Source: Yinghuangia seranimata
GTDB taxonomy: Bacteria; Actinomycetota; Actinomycetes; Streptomycetales; Streptomycetaceae
Direction: 5' to 3'
Assembly (NCBI RefSeq): GCF_029953285.1
Contig: NZ_JASAOI010000029.1
Location: forward strand, 124,001 to 188,000
DNA length: 64,000 nucleotides
This document shows positions 47,091 through 56,774 of this stretch, piece after piece. The position numbers and the translations under genes were made by a program. Within the stretch, counting starts at the first letter, position 1. Each line of letters begins with the position of its first letter. Below the pieces are notes generated by a model, which searched no databases, was not told the DNA's origin, and worked only from the letters and a program-made list of their open reading frames with translations.

Positions 47091-49172
47091 TCAGGGCAGA
47101 TAGGCCGCGACCGTCTCGCCGAACTCCTCCGGGGTGACGACCCGGACGCCCAGCGACTCGGCCTTGGCCTTCTTCGACCCGGCGTTCGCGCCGGCGACGA
47201 GCAGGGTCGTGGACTTCGACACACTGGATCCCGCACGGCCGCCCGCGCGTTCGATCAGCTCGTTGACCGCGGTACGCGAAAGCGCGGCGAGCGGACCGGT
47301 CATGCTGCCGGTGGCGACGACGGTCATTCCCGCCAGCGGGAGTTCCTCGCCAGGTTCGCCGTCCACGGCGTCGGCGGACTGTCCGACGGCGGCGACCCGG
47401 GGTTCGTCCTTGTCGACGCCTGCGGCCTTGAGCTTGGCGATCACCGGCGCCAGTTCGGCGAGTTCGGCCAGCAGCATGGCGGCCTTCTCCGGGCCGATGC
47501 CGTCGACCTCCTGGAGCGCGGCGGCGTCCGCGTCCACGATCGCGGCCATGGTGCCGAAGTGCCGTGCGATACGCCGGGACATGCTGCGGCCGGTGCCGCG
47601 GACGCCGAGCGCGCAGAACACCCGGCTGAGCGGACGCTCCTTCGCCGCAAGGATGTTGGCCAGGATCTTGTCGCTGTTCTTCTCGCTGCCGGTCGCCGCG
47701 ACCAGCTGCTCGCGGGTGAGCGTGAACAGGTCGGCGATGTCCGCGACCGCCCCGTCGGCGACCAGCCGCACCACGATCTTCGGGCCGAGGCCCTCGATGT
47801 CGAGCTGGTCGCGCCCCACCGCGTACTCCACCGAACGCGACAGGTCGCACGCCCGGCCCTGCACGCACCGCCACCGCTCCTGGCTGCTGTCGATCTCCCC
47901 GCCGCAGCCGGGGCACTTCTCAGGCAGCGCGATCGGGGTCTCGGCACCGGTCCGCGCCGCGACGACGGGGCCGACGACGTACGGGATCACGTCGCCCGCG
48001 CGCCGTACCGTGACGGTGTCGCCGATCCGCAGGTCCAGCTTGCCGATCATGCCGGGGCTGTGCAGCGTCGCGAACGCCACGGTCACGCCAGCGATTTCGA
48101 CCGGCTCCAGCTGCGCCCGCGGCGCCAGGAACCCGGTCCGGCCGGTCGCCCAGGTGACGTCCACGATCCGGGTGGTCTTCTCCACGGCCGGGAACTTGTA
48201 CGCCACGGCCCACCGCGGCGCGCGCGAACCGGTCCCGGCGGTCCGCTGGTCGTCGGGGTGGTCCGCCTTGATGACGACGCCGTCGATCCCCAGCGGCAGC
48301 GCGTCGCGCCGCGCGGCGACCGTCTCGATGTAGGCGAGCGCCTCGCCGAGGGTCGCCACAGTGCGCGCGCCGACCGGCGTGTCCGCCACGGTCCGCACGC
48401 CCAGCGCGCCGAGCGTGTCCATCAGCGCGGAGTGCGTGCGCTCCGCGAACCCGCGCTCGTCGGCAGTGTCGTCGCCGTCGGCGGCCGGCAGCAGCGTGTA
48501 CGCGTAGCAGGACAACGGAATCGTGTACGCACGACCCGTCGCCCGCAGCGAACCGGCAGCGGCATTCCGAGGGTTGGAGAACACCGGCTCGCCGTACTCG
48601 GCCCGGATCCGGTTCGCCTCCTCGAACTGGTCGTTCGTCAGGACGATTTCGCCGCGGACCTCGACACTCACCGGCGCGGCGAGCACCTCGGGCAGGCCGT
48701 CGACCGTGCCGATGGCGTGCGAGACGTCCTCGCCGGTCGTCCCGTTGCCGCGCGTGACCAGCCGGACGAGCTTGCCGCCGGTGTAGTACGCCGCGACCGC
48801 CAGCCCGTCGATCTTCGGCCCGACGTGGAACCCACGCGGCTCCCCACCCAGCCGCCTGGCCAGCCCCGTGCCCCAGCGCTCCAGGTCCTCCTGGCCGAAC
48901 ACGTTGTCCAGGCTCAGCATCGGCACCGAGTGGACGACATCCCCGCCCTCGACCGCCCCCGCGGCGACCAGCGCGGTCGGCGACTGCTCCACCGCGTCCT
49001 CGGGACGCGCCGCCTCGTACGCGGCGATCCCGCGCATCAGCCGGTCGAAGGTGTCGTCGTCCAGCGCCGACGTCCCGTCGCCGTAGTAGGCGGCAGCGGC
49101 GGCGCGGACCTCCTCGACGGCGTCGAGGTACGCGGCGCGATCGGCCAGGACAACAGAGGGTGCGTTTTCCAT
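47091..49172 (-). CDS. NAD-dependent DNA ligase (LigA type, divergent copy)
   Basis: The 693-residue ligase has the adenylation lysine in K120-I-D-G, the nucleotidyltransferase motifs ([33 protein letters not shown]), OB fold ([16 protein letters not shown]), a four-Cys zinc finger (C-P-G-C...C-V-Q-G-R-A-C), HhH repeats and a C-terminal BRCT domain. The N-terminal Ia segment, where canonical LigA has the Y-H...D-Y-D NMN-binding motif, reads [15 protein letters not shown] and is atypical. This looks like the second, non-housekeeping LigA found in many streptomycetes. ATG 49172 is preferred over upstream in-frame ATGs. Monocistronic. Confidence 0.87.
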   Translation of the reverse strand: MENAPSVVLADRAAYLDAVEEVRAAAAAYYGDGTSALDDDTFDRLMRGIAAYEAARPEDAVEQSPTALVAAGAVEGGDVVHSVPMLSLDNVFGQEDLERWGTGLARRLGGEPRGFHVGPKIDGLAVAAYYTGGKLVRLVTRGNGTTGEDVSHAIGTVDGLPEVLAAPVSVEVRGEIVLTNDQFEEANRIRAEYGEPVFSNPRNAAAGSLRATGRAYTIPLSCYAYTLLPAADGDDTADERGFAERTHSALMDTLGALGVRTVADTPVGARTVATLGEALAYIETVAARRDALPLGIDGVVIKADHPDDQRTAGTGSRAPRWAVAYKFPAVEKTTRIVDVTWATGRTGFLAPRAQLEPVEIAGVTVAFATLHSPGMIGKLDLRIGDTVTVRRAGDVIPYVVGPVVAARTGAETPIALPEKCPGCGGEIDSSQERWRCVQGRACDLSRSVEYAVGRDQLDIEGLGPKIVVRLVADGAVADIADLFTLTREQLVAATGSEKNSDKILANILAAKERPLSRVFCALGVRGTGRSMSRRIARHFGTMAAIVDADAAALQEVDGIGPEKAAMLLAELAELAPVIAKLKAAGVDKDEPRVAAVGQSADAVDGEPGEELPLAGMTVVATGSMTGPLAALSRTAVNELIERAGGRAGSSVSKSTTLLVAGANAGSKKAKAESLGVRVVTPEEFGETVAAYLP

Positions 49173-49339
49173 GCCCCGCATCCTGCCGGTACCCGCTGAC
49201 AACCGGTCCGGGTGGATCGGCCCGGTGTTGGTGGCGGCGTCAACCGACGGGCCTCGGCTTTGACGTGCGCGACGAGGACGGCTCCGGTGCCGCCCCGTAC
49301 GTTGTGCCGACCAAGCGCGAATGGGGAGTGGAGCCCAGG

Positions 49340-50833
49340 ATGAGCGAACTGATCCCGTCGGAAATCACGCGGCCGGCGCCCGGGGTAAGCAGACGCACGC
49401 TCGGCGTGCTGCCCCTGGTCGGAATCTTCTTCTTCACGGTGTCCGGAGGCCCCTTCGGGCTCGAGAACTCGCTCTCCAGCGCCGGTCCGGGCATGACCCT
49501 GCTGATGATCGTCCTGGTGCCGGTGGTCTTCGGCGTGCCGAACGCGCTGGTGGCGGCGGAGCTGAGTGCCGCGATACCCGTCGACGGCGGCTACTACTAC
49601 TGGACGAAGATCGCGCTCGGCAGAGGCGCGGCATTCGTGTTCGGGGCCTGGAACTCGATCGGGGCGGTGCTCAACCTCGCCCTCTACCCGATCCTGCTGG
49701 TCGACTACCTGGCCACGTGGATTCCGGACATCGCCCGCGGCGAGGGCCCGGTGCTCGTGGACCTGTTCCACGGCGGTTTCGTCGTGGACCTGCACTGGGT
49801 CGTCACCGTCGCCTTCATCCTCCCGATGGCATACCTCAACTACCGCGGCTCCAAGGCGGTCAGCGAATACTCGCTCGGGATGATGCTGGTGATCCTCGCA
49901 CCGTTCGCGGTGCTGACGGGCCTCGGCATCTGGCACGCGGTCGCGAACGGGATCAATGTGCTCTCGCCCTTCGTGGTGCCGGATCAGAGCGTCAGTTCGT
50001 CGGTGGCCGGCGCGCTCAGCGTGATCGTGTGGCTCTACCTCGGCTTCGACGGCCCGAGCACCGTGCTGGGCGAGGTCGCCGACGCGCACCGCACCTACAC
50101 CCGGGCCCTGCTCATCTCGGTTCCGCTGATCATCACCGCGTACCTGCTGCCCACCATCGCCGCCGTCGGCAGCGGGCTGCACCAGGACTCGTCCGCCGAC
50201 TGGATCCAGGGCGACTTCGTCGTGGTCGGCGACATGCTGGGCGGAGTCTGGCTGAAGGTGCTGATCTCCGTGGGGTCGGGGCTCTCCCTCGTGGGGCTGT
50301 TCATGGCGATCCTGCTGACGAGCACCCGGGTCCCGCGAGCACTCGCCGCGGACGCGTACCTGCCGCGCTGGATGGCGCGGGACAGCAAGCGGTTCGACAC
50401 GCCGGTGGGCGCGCTGATGGCGAGCACCACCATCGTCATCGTGCTGTCCGCCGTCGACTTCAGCTCGATCCTGCGGGCCACGGTGTTGCTCACGCTGGCC
50501 TCGATCCTGCTGGAGTTCGCGGCCTTCCTGGTCCTGCGCTGGAGGTATCCGCAGATGCTCCGGCCGGTTCGGGTCCCCGGCGGCTGGCCGGGCGCGGTCC
50601 TGGTCGTCGCGCTGCCCACCGCGATGATCGGGTACCTGGCATGGAGTACGGCGGTCAACGAGCGCGCGACGTTCGTCACGAGTGTCGCGGTGGCGCTGCT
50701 GGCCGTGCTGCTCTACCCACTGTGCCGACGGTTCGTCAAAGGCGGTCGGCCGGACGCCGAGATCGACTCCTCCCAACTCGAGCTGGGTCCGGACCGTTTC
50801 GCGGGATTCGCTGCGCGGAAGGCGGGCGTCTGA
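49340..50833 (+). CDS. APC-superfamily amino acid permease
   Basis: The 497-residue transporter has twelve predicted membrane helices and the APC-type first helix ([18 protein letters not shown]) and G-G-Y-Y-Y-W near residue 80, followed by [14 protein letters not shown] in helix 6. These features place it in the basic-amino-acid/polyamine or cationic branch; the substrate is not certain. ATG 49340 has only a loose GGAG upstream. The stop overlaps the next start (TGATG), so it is co-translated with the serine hydrolase, and the PucR-type regulator and a PLP decarboxylase follow. Confidence 0.88.
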   Translation: MSELIPSEITRPAPGVSRRTLGVLPLVGIFFFTVSGGPFGLENSLSSAGPGMTLLMIVLVPVVFGVPNALVAAELSAAIPVDGGYYYWTKIALGRGAAFVFGAWNSIGAVLNLALYPILLVDYLATWIPDIARGEGPVLVDLFHGGFVVDLHWVVTVAFILPMAYLNYRGSKAVSEYSLGMMLVILAPFAVLTGLGIWHAVANGINVLSPFVVPDQSVSSSVAGALSVIVWLYLGFDGPSTVLGEVADAHRTYTRALLISVPLIITAYLLPTIAAVGSGLHQDSSADWIQGDFVVVGDMLGGVWLKVLISVGSGLSLVGLFMAILLTSTRVPRALAADAYLPRWMARDSKRFDTPVGALMASTTIVIVLSAVDFSSILRATVLLTLASILLEFAAFLVLRWRYPQMLRPVRVPGGWPGAVLVVALPTAMIGYLAWSTAVNERATFVTSVAVALLAVLLYPLCRRFVKGGRPDAEIDSSQLELGPDRFAGFAARKAGV

Positions 50834-52413
50834 TGGATGTGCAACGGGTGCTCTCGGAGCTTGCGGAGCAGCTGCGGACCTGGTGGCCGGTGCCGGGAGT
50901 CTCGATCAGCGTCGTCGACGGGGCCGGCGAGTCCGCGTTCGTCGCCGCGGGATTCGCGAACGCGGAGTCCGGGGCGCCGGTCTCGCGCGGCACACGCTTC
51001 GAGATCGGTTCCGTCAGCAAGACCTTCACCGCCTTCCTGCTCGGCATCCTGGCGGACGAGGGGAAGGTGGACCTCGACGCGGCGGTCGCCGACCACCTGC
51101 CCTGGTTCGCCCCGAACGGCGGCTCCCGCGCGATCACCGTCCGGCACCTCCTGCAGCACACCTCCGGCCTGGTGGCCGGGGCCGACGCGCTGCCCGACGC
51201 CGCCGCACGCGGCTACGCGCTGCGCGACGCGAGGACCTGGGCCGAACCGGGTGAGCTGTTCCACTACTCCAACGAGGGCTACAACCTGCTGGGGCTGATC
51301 GTCGAGCAGATGACGGGGCAGTCGCTGGCGGACGCCATGGCCGAACGGCTGCTGCGGCCCCTGGGCATGCGCGAGTCGGCGGCGCGGATCGTTCACGAGG
51401 ACATCGCCGAACTCGCCACCGGGTACCGGTTCCTGCGCGACGACCGCCCGCCACTGCCGTCGGCCCCACTCGCGCCGGCCGGCTTCTTCGAGTACTCGTC
51501 GGCCGACGGGAACGTGCTGGCGACCGCTTCCGACCTGGGCCTGTTCGCCCGCATGCTGCTGGGCCGGGGCACCCTGGACGGCACCAGGATCATCGGACCG
51601 GAGCGTTTCCGACAGCTCATCACGGTGCCTGACGACACGGCCGGTTCCGGCTACGCGTGCGGCGTGGACGTGGAAGCGGTCGACGGCCGCACCTGGCTGA
51701 CGCACGCCGGCGGGATGGTCGGATACCGCTCGTACCTCGCCGTCGACATCGACGGCGGGCACGGTGTCGCCGTGCTGACCAACGCGCCCGGCGAGTGCCA
51801 GATCATCGACCGCTTCGCCCGTCATGTGCTCGCCGTGGTCCAGGGCGCCCCGCCGGACCCGGCGCTGTTCGACCCGGAGCGGATCCCCGACGCCCGGCGC
51901 TACGTCGGGATCCACGGAACGGCGCCGCGCCGAATCCGCGTCGAGTCCGCGGGGGACGGCCGTCTCTCGCTCACCTCGGAGGGGGTGACCGGCAGGCTGT
52001 ACGACACGGGGGACGGGCGGCTGGTGTGCGATCACCCGGGGTGGTCCGCCTACCACCACTCCTGGGACGGACGCTGGCTCTACGGACCCGAGTCACTGGG
52101 CCCCGGCCCCTCCGCGCCGACCGCCCCACCGCACGCACTCGCGGGTCACTACCGGAGCTACACCCCCTGGTACCCCGGATTCGGCATCGTGCAGCGGGCG
52201 GGACGCCTGCACATGACCGCCGCGACCGGCGTGGAAGCGCCCTGCGACGAACCGGAACTCGTTCCGCTCGACGACGGGACGTTCCGCATCGGAGCCGACC
52301 CCCGGCTGCCGGAGCGCCTGACGCCCGGACCCGCCCTGGACGGCGCGGTGCTCTGGGTCGACGTGGACGGGTGCCGTTACACGCGCTCGTTCCGGGATCA
52401 GCCGGAGCTCTGA
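50833..52413 (+). CDS. Serine beta-lactamase-like hydrolase (D-aminopeptidase/class C fold)
   Basis: The 526-residue enzyme has the SxxK nucleophile Ser60-V-S-Lys63, the Tyr145-S-N motif and H-A-G-G as the KTG-like third motif (about residue 296), all within residues 1-345. A C-terminal half (about 350-526) is beta-rich and carries lipocalin-like strands as in D-aminopeptidases. There is no signal peptide, so it probably works on imported substrates. The first codon overlaps the permease stop. Placed between an amino acid permease and a decarboxylase, it may cleave D-amino-acyl amides or peptides (inference). Its last 16 bases overlap the convergent PucR gene. Confidence 0.87.
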   Translation: MDVQRVLSELAEQLRTWWPVPGVSISVVDGAGESAFVAAGFANAESGAPVSRGTRFEIGSVSKTFTAFLLGILADEGKVDLDAAVADHLPWFAPNGGSRAITVRHLLQHTSGLVAGADALPDAAARGYALRDARTWAEPGELFHYSNEGYNLLGLIVEQMTGQSLADAMAERLLRPLGMRESAARIVHEDIAELATGYRFLRDDRPPLPSAPLAPAGFFEYSSADGNVLATASDLGLFARMLLGRGTLDGTRIIGPERFRQLITVPDDTAGSGYACGVDVEAVDGRTWLTHAGGMVGYRSYLAVDIDGGHGVAVLTNAPGECQIIDRFARHVLAVVQGAPPDPALFDPERIPDARRYVGIHGTAPRRIRVESAGDGRLSLTSEGVTGRLYDTGDGRLVCDHPGWSAYHHSWDGRWLYGPESLGPGPSAPTAPPHALAGHYRSYTPWYPGFGIVQRAGRLHMTAATGVEAPCDEPELVPLDDGTFRIGADPRLPERLTPGPALDGAVLWVDVDGCRYTRSFRDQPEL

Positions 52414-54014
52414 GAAGCGCTCGTCCGCAGCTCGCGCACCCGGAGTTGGAGGTGCGCGAGCAGCATGGCGTCGGCATCGGCGAAGTCCAGCCCGGAGACC
52501 TCGCGGATACGGCGCAGCCGGTAGCGCATGGTGTTGGGGTGTATGTGCAGGGCCTTCGCGGCGGTGTCGGTGGCTCCCGCGGCGGCGAGATAGGCGGCCA
52601 GCGTCGCCGCCAGCGGACCGTCCTGGCCCTCTTCCCGGCGCAGCCGGTGCAGCGCGCCGCCGGAGTCCGGCAGGCCGAGCGACTCGGTCGCGTCGGCGAG
52701 GTGCAGCAGCAGTACCGCCAGCGCCATGTCCTCGACGGTGCGCACGACCGGTCCGCGGACGGCCGGATGCCGCAGCGCCCGCAACGCGGCGTCGGCCTGC
52801 GCCCGCACGTCGGCGATCCGGCCCATCGATTCGGCCGGGCCGCCGACGGCGACCACGTAGTCACCGGCCAGTGGGGTCCGCGCGAGGAAGTCGCGGGCGA
52901 GGGCGACGGCCGACTCCAGGGCCGTGGCGTGTTCCGCCGGCCAGGCGGCCAGGACGTACACGACTCCGGTGCCCGCCACCACGGCTGAACGCGGGTGCAC
53001 GGCCGCCAGGAAGTACTCCAGCGTGTCCGCGAACCGGCGCAGCCCGGCGGCGTCCAGCGCGTCGGAGCCCGTGCCCCCGGCCAGCCGCGGGGCCGCGGCC
53101 AGGACGCAGACCGGGCCGGAGCCCAGTTGCAGCCGGCTCGCCTCCACCGGGTCGGCCGCCCCGCCGAGTACGGCGGCGGCCAGCTCGCCGCGCTGGCGGC
53201 GGGCGTAGCTGGTCTCCGTGCGCAGACCCACCAGTTGCAGTGCGACCACGGGCGCGAATTCGCGCAGCCGGGCCGTGGCCGCCTCGTCGAGCGGCCCGGT
53301 GACGGCGGCCCATATGTAGCCGAGGACGTCCGAACCGGCCCGGACCGCGATGGCCACCCTTGCCAGCTGATCCGGCCCGGTCGGCTCCATGTACACCGGC
53401 TCGGTGCTGGCATGGAGCCGCTCGAACTCCTGGCGCTCGCGCTGTTCGGCGAGCGTGCGCTGGTGCACGGCCCGCCCCAAGATGGTCTCGATCCGCTCGG
53501 AGTCGGTCCGGTCCTGCCCCTGCGACCAGGCGACCAGCGCGGAGAAGCGGTCCTCGATGGTGACGGGGGCGCCGACCGCCTCGTAGACGGCGTTCGCCAG
53601 GGCGAACAGCTCCGCGCCGCTGTCGGCCGAGCGCACGCGCGTCCTCGCGTCCGCGAGCAGCTGCTCGCGCACGGTCGTGGCCACGTGCATCCAGGACGCG
53701 TCCTGGTTGACCTCGATGATCGCCGGCGCGTCGTCGGCCGACGGCGGCACCGGGGCCTTCACCGCGAGCACCTCCGCGCCGGCCTGCCGCATGGCCGCGG
53801 TCAGCTCGCGCAGCTCGGCCTCGGTGCTCACGCCGACCCCCAGGACCACGCACCCGGGTCCGAGCCGTGTCGGCGCACCCGGGGCATGGATGGCGACGTC
53901 GGTGAGCGGCCCGCCGTCGCCGGTCCCCTCCTGGACGAGGCGCAGCAGCGCCGGGCCGATGTTCTCCACGAGCTGACGGACAGGCAGGTTCCCCCGGGCG
54001 CCGGCCTTCCGCAT
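52398..54014 (-). CDS. PucR-family transcriptional regulator
   Basis: The 538-residue regulator ends with the PucR-type HTH (A-A-K-A-L-H-I-H-P-N-T-M-R-Y-R-L-R-R-I-R-E-V-S-G-L-D, about 485-515), preceded by a GGDEF-like CdaR domain (about 300-430). The N-terminal 270 residues form a GAF-like sensory part. PucR/CdaR regulators usually control use of purines, amino acids, sugar acids or gamma-aminobutyrate. GGGAG lies six bases upstream of ATG 54014. It is divergent from the diaminopimelate-decarboxylase-like gene across 138 bases with a TTGAC-GAT-GTCAA dyad, and converges on the permease/hydrolase operon, which it probably regulates too. Confidence 0.87.
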   Translation of the reverse strand: MRKAGARGNLPVRQLVENIGPALLRLVQEGTGDGGPLTDVAIHAPGAPTRLGPGCVVLGVGVSTEAELRELTAAMRQAGAEVLAVKAPVPPSADDAPAIIEVNQDASWMHVATTVREQLLADARTRVRSADSGAELFALANAVYEAVGAPVTIEDRFSALVAWSQGQDRTDSERIETILGRAVHQRTLAEQRERQEFERLHASTEPVYMEPTGPDQLARVAIAVRAGSDVLGYIWAAVTGPLDEAATARLREFAPVVALQLVGLRTETSYARRQRGELAAAVLGGAADPVEASRLQLGSGPVCVLAAAPRLAGGTGSDALDAAGLRRFADTLEYFLAAVHPRSAVVAGTGVVYVLAAWPAEHATALESAVALARDFLARTPLAGDYVVAVGGPAESMGRIADVRAQADAALRALRHPAVRGPVVRTVEDMALAVLLLHLADATESLGLPDSGGALHRLRREEGQDGPLAATLAAYLAAAGATDTAAKALHIHPNTMRYRLRRIREVSGLDFADADAMLLAHLQLRVRELRTSASQSSG

Positions 54015-54068
54015 GGTGCACTCCCGACTCGACGGACTGTTGTGGGCGTCAAGTCTCGGAGACCCGTA

Positions 54069-54081
54069 TTGACGATGTCAA
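54069..54081. promoter_or_regulatory. Possible PucR operator
   Basis: TTGACGATGTCAA is an inverted repeat with 5-bp arms around GAT, between the divergent PucR and decarboxylase genes. A further GTCAA lies at 54050-54054. Assignment to PucR is by position. Confidence 0.5.
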
Positions 54082-54152
54082 CGATGATCCGGAGCGGGCG
54101 GAGCGCGAGCATGGCACCAGAGCAAGACGGATCACAGGCACAAGGAGCACGG

Positions 54153-55439
54153 ATGGCAGCGACGCAGACGCAGGCAGGCCGGGATCTGCTGGGGCTGTTC
54201 CCGCCCGGGACCACGCGGGACGCGAGCGGCGGACTGGTGATCGGCGGCGTGCCGGCGGCCGAACTCGCCGAGTCCTACGGCACCCCCGCGCTGATCCTCG
54301 ACGAAGCGTCGGTCCGCGCCCGCGCCCGACGGTACGCCGACGGCCTGGCCGCCCGTTGGCCGAACTCCCGCGTCGTCTTCGCCTCCAAGGCGTTCCCCTG
54401 CACCGCCGTCATCCGGCTGCTCGCGCAGGAGGGCATCGGCATCGACGTGGCCGGCGGCGGCGAGCTGACCCTCGCCCTCGCCGCGGGCGCGGACCCGGCC
54501 GGCCTGGTCGTCCACGGCAACGCCAAGACCGAGGAGGAACTGCGCCTCGCCGTCGACGCGGGCGCCGGGACGGTCGTCATCGACAACTTCGACGACATCG
54601 ACCGGCTGGAGAAGATCCTCGCCGGCACCGCAACGGAACAGGGAGTACTGGTCCGGCTCACCCCCGGCATCCGCCCCGACACCCACGAGGCCGTGTCCAC
54701 CGGCCAGAACGGCTCCAAGTTCGGCCTGCCCCTGCCACAGGCCCGGGCGGCGATCGCGCGCCTGCGCGGCAGCGACCGGCTGCGGCTGGACGGCGTCCAC
54801 GTGCACGTCGGGTCGCAGATCCTGGACCTCGCACCCTTCGCGCAGGCCGTCGAAGCCGTCGCCGAACTCGGCGAGTTCGCCGTCTACGACCTGGGCGGCG
54901 GCCTCGGCTCCCGCTACACCTACGCCGACCGGCCGCCCACGGTGGAGGCGTACCTCGACGCCCTCACCGACGTCGCCCGACGCCTGCTGCCCGCCGACGC
55001 CCGCATCCTCATCGAGCCGGGCCGCTCCATGGTCGCCGAGTCCGGCGTCTCGTTGTACCGGGTCGTCTCCGTCAAGCGCGGCGAAGGCCACACCTTCGTC
55101 GCCGTCGACGGCGGCATGGGCGACAACCTCGAAGTCTCCCTCTACCAGCAGCGCTTCGAGGCCGCCGTCGCCGACCGCCCGACGGGCGGGGGCGAGCTGT
55201 GCCGCCTGGTGGGCCGGCACTGCGAGTCCGGCGACACCCTCAGCGCCGACGTCCCGCTCGCGGACCCGCGCGTCGGGGACCTGATCGCCGTACCTGTCAC
55301 CGGCGCGTACACCTACGCCCTGAGCAACAACTACAACGGCGCCCGCCGTCCGCCGGTGGTCTTCGTCCGCGACGGCGCCCACCGCGCCGTGGTACGCCGC
55401 GAAACCTACGCCGACCTGACGCGCCGGGACCTGCCCTAG
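54153..55439 (+). CDS. Diaminopimelate decarboxylase-like PLP enzyme (fold type III)
   Basis: The 428-residue enzyme has the alanine-racemase-type barrel with PLP lysine Lys79 in F-A-S-K-A-F, the G-G-G-E-L-T-L-A-L and G-N-A-K-T-E-E-E-L motifs, the barrel glycines Y-D-L-G-G-G-L-G-S-R-Y, E-P-G-R-S-M and the dimer-interface H-C-E-S-G-D. LysA removes the D-centre carboxyl of meso-diaminopimelate; the same fold includes D-lysine/D-ornithine and L-ornithine decarboxylases. A strong AAGGAG precedes ATG 54153. Its setting beside a PucR regulator, a beta-lactamase-fold peptidase and an amino acid permease suggests catabolism rather than lysine biosynthesis (inference). Confidence 0.87.
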   Translation: MAATQTQAGRDLLGLFPPGTTRDASGGLVIGGVPAAELAESYGTPALILDEASVRARARRYADGLAARWPNSRVVFASKAFPCTAVIRLLAQEGIGIDVAGGGELTLALAAGADPAGLVVHGNAKTEEELRLAVDAGAGTVVIDNFDDIDRLEKILAGTATEQGVLVRLTPGIRPDTHEAVSTGQNGSKFGLPLPQARAAIARLRGSDRLRLDGVHVHVGSQILDLAPFAQAVEAVAELGEFAVYDLGGGLGSRYTYADRPPTVEAYLDALTDVARRLLPADARILIEPGRSMVAESGVSLYRVVSVKRGEGHTFVAVDGGMGDNLEVSLYQQRFEAAVADRPTGGGELCRLVGRHCESGDTLSADVPLADPRVGDLIAVPVTGAYTYALSNNYNGARRPPVVFVRDGAHRAVVRRETYADLTRRDLP

Positions 55440-55494
55440 GCGCCTTCTTCCGGACCACCGCGGCGCCCCAGATGTGAACGGCGGAGATGACCTG

Positions 55495-55620
55495 AATACC
55501 GGAGACGCCGAGGCCCGCACGGTAGATCGTGGCGTTTTTCGTGTCGTAGCGGGCGGCCGGGCCGCGCCATTGGTTCAACCGGTTGATGCAGCGTTCGACG
55601 GTGTTGCCCTGCGCGTAGGC
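55495..55620 (-). pseudogene. IS5-family transposase C-terminal remnant
   Basis: Forty-two codons on the minus strand (N-T-V-E-R-C-I-N-R-L-N-Q-W-R-G, then R-Y-D-T-K-N-A-T-I-Y-R-A-G-L) match the conserved C-terminus of IS5-group transposases. There is no start, DDE catalytic region or terminal inverted repeat nearby, so only the tail remains between the decarboxylase and the dioxygenase operon. Confidence 0.8.
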
Positions 55621-55625
55621 CTCAA

Positions 55626-55675
55626 GGCCGCAGGCGGCGCGGCCGACCTCCGCCTCGGCCGCACCGCCTGCGGCC
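55626..55675. terminator. Long inverted repeat, probably a bidirectional terminator
   Basis: A 20-bp arm (55626-55645) pairs with 55656-55675 with one mismatch and a 10-base loop: GGCCGCAGGCGG...CCGCCTGCGGCC. It lies between the convergent decarboxylase and dioxygenase genes, right next to the transposase remnant, so it might instead derive from an insertion element. Confidence 0.65.
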
Positions 55676-55736
55676 GAGCGTCACCCTGCCAGGGCGGCGT
55701 GTTCCGGAGAGGAGGCGTCCGGCGAGCTCGCGCGGT

Positions 55737-56705
55737 CTAGAAGGGGCGGTCGCCGAGGATGGTGACGCGTTCCATGATCCTGGTGTGGGGGTAGTAGTCG
55801 GCACTGGCGTAGTGCTGCGTGGCGCGGTTGTCCCAGAAGGCGACGGTGCCCGGGCGCCAGCGCAGCCTGCACTGGTACTCGGGGTGGCGGGCCTGGTCGT
55901 AGAGGAAGGCCAGCAGTTCGCGGCTCTCGTCTTCGGGCAGGCCGTCGATGTGGTGGGTGAAGATGCGGTTGACGTAAAGCAGTTTGCGGCCGGTCTCCGG
56001 GTGGGTGCGCACCACCGGGTGCGTGACGGCGGGGAACGCCTTCTGGGCGGCGGCGAGTTCGTCGGGGCCGAGGGTGGCACCGAAGCTCTGGGTGAAGTCG
56101 TGGACGGCGTTCAGCCCGTTCAGACGCTGCTTCATATCGTCGGTCAGCCCGTCGTAGGCGGCGGCCATGTCCGCCCACAGGGTGTCGCCGCCGACGGCGG
56201 GTACCTGAACGGCGCGCAGGATCGAGCCCATGGGCGGGGTGGTTTCGAAGGAGGCGTCGGAGTGCCAGACGTTCTCGACCGCCGGGGAGTCCGCGCCGCG
56301 TGCGAGCCGCACGACTTCGGGGATGCCGTCGACCTTGGGCAGGAAGGGGTGGACCTCCGGGGTGCCCCAGTTGCGGGCGAGGTCGCGGTGTTCCGGTGCG
56401 GTGAGGGACTGATCGCGGAAGAACAGCACCTTCCACTCCAGCAGGGCGCGGTGCAGTTCGGCGAGCAACGCGTCGCCGAGCGGCTGTGCCAGGTCGACGC
56501 CGGTGATCTCGGCACCGATGGCCGGGGTGCACGGTGCGACGTCGATCAGCTGGTACGGCGCAGGTGGTTCGTAGTCGCCGGTGGGGCTGAGCTCGCGCAC
56601 GGGCACGGCGGACACGCCGTTGTCGAACACCGGTCGCGAGGACGGGACTTGGTGCGTGCTGGGCGCACTCCTGGTTCCCGGCGTGGCTAGGGGCATGCTG
56701 GTCAT
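55737..56705 (-). CDS. TauD/TfdA-type Fe(II)/2-oxoglutarate dioxygenase
   Basis: The 322-residue enzyme carries the facial triad in H148-S-D150 (W-H-S-D-A-S-F) and H298 (N-R-A-T-Q-H-Y-A), with Arg309/Arg313 for 2-oxoglutarate, plus the TauD-type N-terminus (I-G-A-E-I-T-G-V-D-L). It hydroxylates a small acidic substrate such as a sulfonate, sulfate ester, phenoxyacetate or modified amino acid. ATG 56705 is chosen since GGAGG stands five bases upstream; an ATG at 56729 lies before that site. It is 69 bases downstream of a TetR gene on the same strand, so the pair form a regulator-target operon. Confidence 0.9.
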   Translation of the reverse strand: MTSMPLATPGTRSAPSTHQVPSSRPVFDNGVSAVPVRELSPTGDYEPPAPYQLIDVAPCTPAIGAEITGVDLAQPLGDALLAELHRALLEWKVLFFRDQSLTAPEHRDLARNWGTPEVHPFLPKVDGIPEVVRLARGADSPAVENVWHSDASFETTPPMGSILRAVQVPAVGGDTLWADMAAAYDGLTDDMKQRLNGLNAVHDFTQSFGATLGPDELAAAQKAFPAVTHPVVRTHPETGRKLLYVNRIFTHHIDGLPEDESRELLAFLYDQARHPEYQCRLRWRPGTVAFWDNRATQHYASADYYPHTRIMERVTILGDRPF

Positions 56706-56774
56706 CAAAGCCTCCGGACTCTTCGGCACGGGCGCCGTCCCGGTTTCGTCGACCGGTTCGGCGGGAGGCGGCGG

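Noticed and set aside
54153..55439. Assignment as the housekeeping lysA
   Set aside because: Motifs fit the family, but the catabolic-looking neighbourhood and the wider fold-type-III substrate range make the gene symbol unsafe.
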